DNA from: Sphingomonas sp.
GTDB taxonomy: Bacteria; Pseudomonadota; Alphaproteobacteria; Sphingomonadales; Sphingomonadaceae
Reading direction: 5' to 3'
Assembly (NCBI GenBank): GCA_030146605.1
Contig: JASLBO010000146.1
Coordinates: 1-12,680 of the forward strand
DNA: 12,680 nucleotides
Below the pieces are notes generated by a model. It saw only the letters and a program-made list of their open reading frames with translations, had not been told where the DNA came from and did no database searches. Shown here in pieces: positions 8,045 through 12,680 of the stretch (positions are counted from its first letter, which is position 1; each line of letters begins with the position of its first letter). The position numbers and the translations under genes are program-made.

Positions 8045-9343
8045 TCAGCTTCCGCGGGCGCCGAGCATGGCCTCGATGCTGGTGAATTTCTCGCGCGGGG
8101 AGCCCGCCCGTGCGGCAGCGATCTCGGCGGTATCGATCTTCTGCCAGTCGCGGAAGGTCACGACGTCGACGCCGCGGCCGGCGAGCAATGCGTCGAGCCC
8201 GGGGCGGCCCTGCTTGCCCGCGCCGTCGCCGATGTCCGCCGCGATCTTTTCGGTGATCGCAAAGCCGTCGGGGCGGTTGGTGCCGATCGTCCCGGTAGGG
8301 CCGCGGCGCGCCCAGCCGACCGCATAGAGGCCGGGGAGAACGCGTCCGTCTTCATTGGCGAAGCGGCCCGCGCGGTCGTCATAGGGCACGCCTTGGATCG
8401 GCGGGGTGCGATAGCCGATGCAGCTGACGACAAGGCGTGCGGGCACTTCGTAGCGTTCGCCGGTGCCGTGCGCGCTGCCGTCCATCCCGAGCGCGGTGCG
8501 TTCGACCACGACGCGCTCGACCTTGCCGTCGCCCTCGATCGCGACCGGCATCGCGAAGAAATCGAAGACGATGCCGGTCGGCTTGGTCGTGTTCCGCGCC
8601 GCAGCGAAGTTGCGCAGATAGTTGACCGCCTTGCGCTGCCCGGGGTCGAGCGCGGTATCGGCGGCGAGGGGAGGAAGGTCGTCCGGGTCCACCAAGGGGG
8701 TTGCGCAGGTGAGGTTGCCCAGCTCGCCGAGTTCCTTGGGAGTCATTGCGATCTGGTGCGGCCCGCGCCGGCCGAGCAGGGTGATCGTGTCGACCTGCGA
8801 TCCCTTGAGGGCGGTGAAGGCGTGTTCGACGATGTCCGAGCCCGCCAATTCGGCTTCGCATTTCGCGAGGATCCGCGCGACGTCGAGCGCGACATTGCCG
8901 TTGCCGATCACCACCGCCGGCCCGTCGAGCGGGGGGGCGAGATCGGCATAATCGGGATGGCCGTTATACCAGCCGACGAACGCCGCCGACCCGACCACTC
9001 CCGGCAGATCGGCGCCCGGGACCTCGAGCGTGCGATCGCACGGCGCGCCGGTCGCGAGCACCACGGCGTCGTAGAGCGTGCGAAGCTCCTCGATCGATAC
9101 GTCCTGCCCGATCGTGACATTGCCGACGAAGCGGACAGTGTCGGTCAGCGCGACGGCCTCGTAGCGCCGCGACACCCCCTTGATCGACTGGTGATCGGGC
9201 GCGACGCCGGTGCGGATCAGCCCGAACGGCACCGGCAGGCGATCGATGATGTCGACCCGCACCGCCTCGCCGAAGGTCTTCTGGCAAGCCTCGGCGGTAT
9301 AATAGCCGGCGGGGCCCGAACCGATCACCGCGATATGCCGCAT
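8045..9343 (-). CDS. fprA: FprA-type ferredoxin/flavodoxin-NADP(+) reductase
   Basis: FAD flavoprotein of the adrenodoxin-reductase/FprA group, 432 residues, that moves electrons between NADP(H) and a ferredoxin or flavodoxin in the cytoplasm. FAD-binding Rossmann motif IGSGPAG (7-13), then IDRLPVPFGLIRTGVAPDH, a hallmark stretch of the family. The NADP-binding Rossmann motif is VIGNGNVALDVAR (146-157), followed by GRRGPHQ (191-197), whose arginines suit the 2'-phosphate. The second FAD contact GWARRGPTGTIGTNR (343-357) is intact. The start ATG at 9343 has GAGGAG 5 nt upstream. It is divergent from pnuC with only 67 bp between the chosen starts, so control elements may be shared. No ferredoxin gene lies beside it. 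The family is clear; the redox partner is unknown. Confidence 0.93.
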   Translation of the reverse strand: MRHIAVIGSGPAGYYTAEACQKTFGEAVRVDIIDRLPVPFGLIRTGVAPDHQSIKGVSRRYEAVALTDTVRFVGNVTIGQDVSIEELRTLYDAVVLATGAPCDRTLEVPGADLPGVVGSAAFVGWYNGHPDYADLAPPLDGPAVVIGNGNVALDVARILAKCEAELAGSDIVEHAFTALKGSQVDTITLLGRRGPHQIAMTPKELGELGNLTCATPLVDPDDLPPLAADTALDPGQRKAVNYLRNFAAARNTTKPTGIVFDFFAMPVAIEGDGKVERVVVERTALGMDGSAHGTGERYEVPARLVVSCIGYRTPPIQGVPYDDRAGRFANEDGRVLPGLYAVGWARRGPTGTIGTNRPDGFAITEKIAADIGDGAGKQGRPGLDALLAGRGVDVVTFRDWQKIDTAEIAAARAGSPREKFTSIEAMLGARGS

Positions 9344-9410
9344 GCGCTCTCCTCTCGCATTTTGGGACAGCCTAGCGTGACAATTCCGCAGGGCAACCCA
9401 CTCGACCCCA

Positions 9411-9992
9411 ATGCAAAGTTGCTGCTACGCCGTGCAAGTGAGCCCGATCGAAGCCGCCGCCACCCTGTTCGGGCTGATCAACGTGACGCTGGTGGTCCGG
9501 CGGAGCATGTGGAACTATCCGTTCGCGCTCGCCATGGTGTCGCTCTACGCGTGGATTTTCTTCGGCGCGAAGCTCTACAGCGACGCGTTGCTCCAGCTCT
9601 TCTACATCGCCGTGAACCTCTATGGCTGGTGGAACTGGGCGCGCTCGCGGGCCGACACCGGCGAAGTGCAGGTCGAGCAGCTCGGCAGTGCCGCACGGAT
9701 GGGTTGGCTCGCCGGATGCGTAATCGCATCGGCGCTGTGGGGCGCGATGATGCATCGCTACACCGACGCAGCCTTTCCGTGGTGGGACGGCGGTATCGCG
9801 ATGTTCAGCGTCGCCGCGCAGATCCTGCAGTCGCGCCGACATTGGGAAAGCTGGCTGCTGTGGATCGCCGTGGACATCGCCGCAGTGCCGCTGTTCGCCG
9901 TCAAGGGGCTGTGGCTCACCGCCGGGCTCTATCTCGTCTTCCTTGCCCTGTCCGTCTGGGGCATGATCCAATGGACCAAAGCCAGAGCATGA
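9411..9992 (+). CDS. pnuC: PnuC-type nicotinamide riboside transporter
   Basis: Small inner-membrane transporter of 193 residues that takes up nicotinamide riboside, or a similar vitamin precursor, by facilitated diffusion driven by later phosphorylation. Conserved PnuC features: MWNYP (33-37) after the first helix, NLYGWWNW (69-76), WWDGG (124-128), Gln138 in QILQSRRHWESW, and WIAVD (151-155). About seven hydrophobic segments span the sequence. The start is uncertain: ATG 9411 adds a Cys-rich lead (MQSCCYAVQ), while GTG at 9438 (VSPIEAAATLFG) matches the usual family start better. Neither has a clear ribosome binding site. It overlaps the next gene by 4 nt (ATGA), and that gene is a ribosylnicotinamide kinase, which strongly supports nicotinamide riboside as substrate. 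Confidence 0.9.
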   Translation: MQSCCYAVQVSPIEAAATLFGLINVTLVVRRSMWNYPFALAMVSLYAWIFFGAKLYSDALLQLFYIAVNLYGWWNWARSRADTGEVQVEQLGSAARMGWLAGCVIASALWGAMMHRYTDAAFPWWDGGIAMFSVAAQILQSRRHWESWLLWIAVDIAAVPLFAVKGLWLTAGLYLVFLALSVWGMIQWTKARA

Positions 9993-10513
9993 CTCCGCGT
10001 ACGATTTGCCTTCACGGTCCCGAAAGCGTGGGCAAGACCACGATCGCAAGGCGTCTGGCCGACCATTATGGCGGCGAGGTGCTCGACGAATATGGCCGCG
10101 ACTATGCCGAGGCGCACGGCATCATGTTCACGATGCGCGACCTGATCGAGATCGCCCAGAACCACGACGCCGGCGCCCACATGATGCTGGCCGGCGGCGC
10201 GGATCCGCTGATCCTCGATACCGATCCGCTGATGACCGCGGTCTGGGCGGACATGCTGTTCGCGCAGCGCGATCCGTGGTTCGATGCGTGGCAGAACACC
10301 GCCGACCTCTATCTGCTGTTCGACATCGACTTGCCGTGGATCAAGGACGGCACCCGCATGTTCGGCACCGAGCCGCTGCGCCGGCGCTTCTTCGACCTGT
10401 CCCGGGCCGAGCTCGAGCGGCGCGGGGTGCGCTGGGCGCTGGTTTCGGGGCAGGGGGAGGCGCGGTTCGCCAATGCAGTGGCAGCGATTGAGGCGGCGCG
10501 CCGCGCCTGCTAG
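9989..10513 (+). CDS. NadR-C-like ribosylnicotinamide kinase (AAA/P-loop)
   Basis: P-loop kinase of 174 residues matching the C-terminal domain of NadR. It should phosphorylate nicotinamide riboside to NMN in the NAD salvage route, trapping what PnuC imports. Walker A GPESVGKTT (10-18), EYGRDYAE (34-41), LILDTDPLMTAVW (74-86, with DTD as the catalytic acidic motif) and LYLLFDIDLPWIKDGTRMFG (107-126) are typical. The NadR repressor HTH and the N-terminal NMN adenylyltransferase domain are absent, so this is a one-domain enzyme and NMN must go to NAD by a separate adenylyltransferase. An in-frame ATG at 9971 would add 6 residues; the ATG at 9989, overlapping the pnuC stop as ATGA, is preferred for translational coupling. 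It ends 12 nt before lepA. Confidence 0.9.
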   Translation: MTPRTICLHGPESVGKTTIARRLADHYGGEVLDEYGRDYAEAHGIMFTMRDLIEIAQNHDAGAHMMLAGGADPLILDTDPLMTAVWADMLFAQRDPWFDAWQNTADLYLLFDIDLPWIKDGTRMFGTEPLRRRFFDLSRAELERRGVRWALVSGQGEARFANAVAAIEAARRAC

Positions 10514-10525
10514 GGCCGCGCGATC

Positions 10526-12319
10526 ATGGCAACCGAACTCTCAAAGATCCGCAACTTCTCGATCATCGCGCATATCGATCATGGCAAGTCGACTCTCGCC
10601 GACCGGCTGATCCAGCGCACCGGTGGGCTCACCGAGCGCGAGATGTCCTCTCAAGTCCTTGATAACATGGACATCGAGAAGGAACGCGGGATCACCATCA
10701 AGGCGCAGACCGTGCGCCTCGACTGGAAGGGCCACACGCTCAACCTGATGGACACGCCGGGGCATGTCGACTTCGCCTATGAAGTCAGCCGCAGCCTCGC
10801 CGCGTGCGAAGGCGCGCTCCTCGTGGTCGACGCCGCGCAGGGAGTCGAGGCGCAGACGCTCGCCAATGTCTATCAGTCGATCGAGCACGACCACGAGATC
10901 ATCCCGGTGATCAACAAGATCGACCTGCCCAGCGCCGAGCCCGAAAAGGTACGCCACGAGATCGAGGAGATCATCGGCATCGACGCCTCGAACGCAGTGC
11001 TCGCCAGCGCCAAATCGGGGATCGGCATCGAGGAGATCCTCGACGCGATCGTCGCGCGCATCCCCGCGCCCAAGGGCGATGCCGACGCCCCGCTCAAGGC
11101 GATGCTGGTCGACAGCTGGTACGATTCCTATCTCGGCGTCGTCATCCTCGTCCGGGTGATCGACGGGATGATCCGCAAGGGCCAGCAGATCAAGTTCATG
11201 GCCGCGGGCACCACGCACCTGATCGACCGCGTCGGCGCGTTCCGCCCCAAGATCGAGCAGCTTGCCGACCTCGGCCCCGGCGAGATCGGCTTCATCACCG
11301 CGCAGATCAAGGAAGTCGCCCAGGCGCGCGTCGGCGACACGCTCACCGATGCCAAGCGCCCCACGCCGCACGCCCTCCCGGGCTTCAAGGAAGTCCAGCC
11401 GGTGGTGTTCTGCGGGCTGTTCCCGGTCGACGCCGCCGACTTCGAGAAACTCCGCGAAAGCATCTCGCGGCTGCGGCTCAACGATGCCAGCTTCAGCTTC
11501 GAGATGGAGACCAGCGCGGCATTGGGCTTCGGCTTTCGCTGCGGGTTCCTCGGGCTGCTCCACCTCGAGATCATCCAGGAGCGGCTGACCCGCGAATATG
11601 ATCTCGACCTGATCACCACCGCGCCGTCGGTGGTCTACAAGATCAGGCTCACCCACAACAATGGCGAGATCGAGCTGCACAACCCGGCCGACATGCCCGA
11701 TCCCACCAGGATCGAGGAGATCGAGGAGCCGTGGATCCGGGCAGTGATCTACGTGCCCGACGAATATCTCGGCTCGATCCTCAAGCTGTGCCAGGAACGC
11801 CGCGGCATCCAGAAGAACCTGACCTATGTCGGCGGCCGCGCGCAGGTCACCTACGAGCTGCCGCTCAACGAAGTGGTGTTCGACTTTTACGACCGGCTCA
11901 AGTCGCTTTCAAAGGGCTATGCCAGCTTCGATTACGAACAGATCGGCCACCGCCCGGGCGATCTGGTGAAGATGGGCATCCTCGTCAACGAGGAGCCGGT
12001 GGATGCGCTGAGCATGATCGTCCACCGCGCCACCGCCGAAGTGCGCGGCCGCGGCATGGTCGAGCGGCTCAAGGAACTGATTCCGCGGCATTTGTTCAAG
12101 ATCCCGATCCAGGCGGCGATCGGCGGCAAGGTGATCGCGCGCGAGACGATCAGCGCGATGCGCAAGGACGTCACCGCGAAATGCTATGGCGGCGACGCCA
12201 CGCGTAAACGGAAACTTCTCGAGAAGCAGAAGAAGGGCAAGGCGAAGATGCGCGAATATGGCAGCGTGAGCATCCCGCAAGAGGCGTTCATCGCGGCGCT
12301 GCGGATGGGCGAGGAATAA
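10526..12319 (+). CDS. lepA: Elongation factor 4 (LepA), ribosomal back-translocase GTPase
   Basis: Translational GTPase of 597 residues, full length for the family. It acts on the 70S ribosome under stress and in initiation or assembly, and needs no partner here. G1 AHIDHGKST (15-23), G2 RGITI (54-58), G3 DTPGH (76-80), G4 NKID (130-133), and a G5-like SAKSG (about 162-166) are all intact. Domain II, EF-G-like domains III and V, and the unique LepA C-terminal domain follow, including [20 protein letters not shown] and a [15 protein letters not shown] ending typical of LepA. There is no clear Shine-Dalgarno before ATG 10526. The 12-nt gap to the kinase gene suggests cotranscription with pnuC and the kinase, though no functional link is known. 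Confidence 0.98.
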   Translation: MATELSKIRNFSIIAHIDHGKSTLADRLIQRTGGLTEREMSSQVLDNMDIEKERGITIKAQTVRLDWKGHTLNLMDTPGHVDFAYEVSRSLAACEGALLVVDAAQGVEAQTLANVYQSIEHDHEIIPVINKIDLPSAEPEKVRHEIEEIIGIDASNAVLASAKSGIGIEEILDAIVARIPAPKGDADAPLKAMLVDSWYDSYLGVVILVRVIDGMIRKGQQIKFMAAGTTHLIDRVGAFRPKIEQLADLGPGEIGFITAQIKEVAQARVGDTLTDAKRPTPHALPGFKEVQPVVFCGLFPVDAADFEKLRESISRLRLNDASFSFEMETSAALGFGFRCGFLGLLHLEIIQERLTREYDLDLITTAPSVVYKIRLTHNNGEIELHNPADMPDPTRIEEIEEPWIRAVIYVPDEYLGSILKLCQERRGIQKNLTYVGGRAQVTYELPLNEVVFDFYDRLKSLSKGYASFDYEQIGHRPGDLVKMGILVNEEPVDALSMIVHRATAEVRGRGMVERLKELIPRHLFKIPIQAAIGGKVIARETISAMRKDVTAKCYGGDATRKRKLLEKQKKGKAKMREYGSVSIPQEAFIAALRMGEE

Positions 12320-12340
12320 GCGCCACCCCTTCGCGGTTGC

Positions 12341-12367
12341 GGCACGCGGCATTTGCTGCGACGTGCC
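12341..12367 (+). other. Hairpin between lepA and the small membrane-protein gene
   Basis: GGCACG (12341-12346) pairs with CGTGCC (12362-12367), with further inner pairs around a TTTGC loop. An outer CCCCTT/AAGGGG pairing (about 12326 and 12379) may enclose it. There is no T-run after it, so termination is doubtful; it could tune transcription or translation of the next gene, whose ribosome binding site GGGGAG is part of the outer arm. Confidence 0.35.
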
Positions 12368-12391
12368 CGCTCCGCTTCAAGGGGAGTTCGA

Positions 12392-12631
12392 ATGAAGAAA
12401 GTGGTTCAGGTTCTGTGTGTGGTGTTGATCGGCGTGGCCGTGATGATCGGCTTTCGCTGGCACCGTTATGTGGCGAGTTCGGACACGCCCTATGACGAAG
12501 TCGGCATCATGCTGAACGGCTATATGCCCGGCCCGCTGCGCACATGGGGCTGCCACAAGCTGAAGGAACGCTTCCCCGGCCAGCTGCCGCCTTATGGCTG
12601 CGCCGCGCCCGACGGGCGCAGCTGGGCCTGA
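12392..12631 (+). CDS. Small single-pass membrane protein, unknown function
   Basis: 79 residues. Basic start MKK, then one hydrophobic helix or uncleaved signal anchor (about 4-21, VVQVLCVVLIGVAVMIGF), then a short polar domain with conserved-looking features: DTPYDEVGIMLNGYMPGPLRTWGCHKLKERFPGQ is Pro/Gly-rich and contains Cys53, with a second Cys near the end (GCAAP) that could pair with it in the periplasm. ATG 12392 has GGGGAG 6 nt upstream. A longer frame from a TTG at 12353 would be less likely. It lies 72 nt after lepA on the same strand. I do not recognise the family. The PGPLRTWGCxxLxxRFP pattern suggests a conserved hypothetical protein rather than a chance frame, because coding pattern and RBS agree. 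Confidence 0.75.
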   Translation: MKKVVQVLCVVLIGVAVMIGFRWHRYVASSDTPYDEVGIMLNGYMPGPLRTWGCHKLKERFPGQLPPYGCAAPDGRSWA

Positions 12632-12637
12632 CGATGA

Positions 12638-12670
12638 GCGGCCGGGCGGAGGGGTGCCTCGCCCGGTCGC
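12638..12670. terminator. Strong hairpin after the small gene (possible terminator)
   Basis: Starting 7 nt after the stop, CCGGGCG (12642-12648) pairs with CGCCCGG (12660-12666), with inner AGG/CCT (12650-12652 with 12657-12659) and outer GC pairs out to 12638 and 12670. The loop is GGTG and there is a bulged G at 12649. No T-run is visible before the window ends, so this is a hairpin at the end of a transcription unit rather than a proven intrinsic terminator. Confidence 0.45.
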
Positions 12671-12680
12671 GATTGCGGGA

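Noticed and set aside
9344..9410. Possible sigma-70 boxes between fprA and pnuC (TTGTCA and AAAATG on the minus strand)
   Set aside because: The spacing is only 14 nt and the -10 box is poor; not strong enough to list as a promoter.
8015..10513. Open frame of 832 codons on the plus strand
   Set aside because: Its first two thirds are antisense to the well-supported reductase gene and overlap pnuC in another frame; only the last 174 codons (from 9989) are the real kinase. GC-rich codon bias keeps antisense frames open.
10541..11680. 379-codon minus-strand frame inside lepA
   Set aside because: Complete overlap with a strongly conserved gene; the sequence is the usual Asp/Leu/Gly/Val-rich antisense translation.

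Overview
The window looks like chromosomal DNA of a GC-rich alphaproteobacterium, most likely a sphingomonad (Sphingomonas or a close relative). This is inferred from the high G+C at third codon positions, the style of the proteins and the GGGAGGGG-type palindromic repeats between genes. No taxonomic search was possible.

Left part (1-7727): a self-contained regulatory and transport module. On the minus strand lies a two-component pair: an NtrC-family sigma-54 activator (REC, AAA+, Fis HTH) overlapping by 11 nt an NtrY-like histidine kinase that runs off the left edge. Divergent from it, on the plus strand, lies an ABC system: a HlyD/MacA-like membrane-fusion protein, a LolD/MacB-type ATPase and an 836-residue permease with two FtsX modules. 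The roughly 500-bp gap between the two units holds a near-consensus -24/-12 (sigma-54) promoter at 3013-3028 facing the ABC genes. About 70-100 bp upstream of its start point are dyad motifs (TGTCCG/CGGACA and TGTnCGAATTCGnACA). One of these motifs recurs in inverted orientation at the start of the activator gene. The simplest reading is that the kinase and activator switch on the ABC transporter through sigma-54, as in other envelope-stress or efflux modules with this gene order. The sequence does not show the signal or the substrate. No outer-membrane channel gene is present in the window.

Middle part (7728-9343): a striking roughly 90-nt inverted-repeat element that folds into a three-way junction (7751-7840), then a tRNA-Pro(CGG) gene with encoded CCA on the minus strand with a plausible promoter, then an FprA-type ferredoxin/flavodoxin-NADP reductase on the minus strand.

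Right part (9411-12680): a compact plus-strand run of a PnuC-type nicotinamide riboside transporter, a stand-alone NadR-C-like ribosylnicotinamide kinase (ATGA overlap with pnuC) and lepA (elongation factor 4, 12 nt downstream). After these come a 79-residue single-pass membrane protein of unknown function and a strong hairpin at the right edge. PnuC and the kinase form a salvage pair: import of nicotinamide riboside and phosphorylation to NMN, which traps it in the cell.

A second palindrome cluster (5057-5186) sits inside the ABC operon, between ATPase and permease. The most interesting parts of the window are the sigma-54 control region and the two structured repeats; the other genes are recognisable families.
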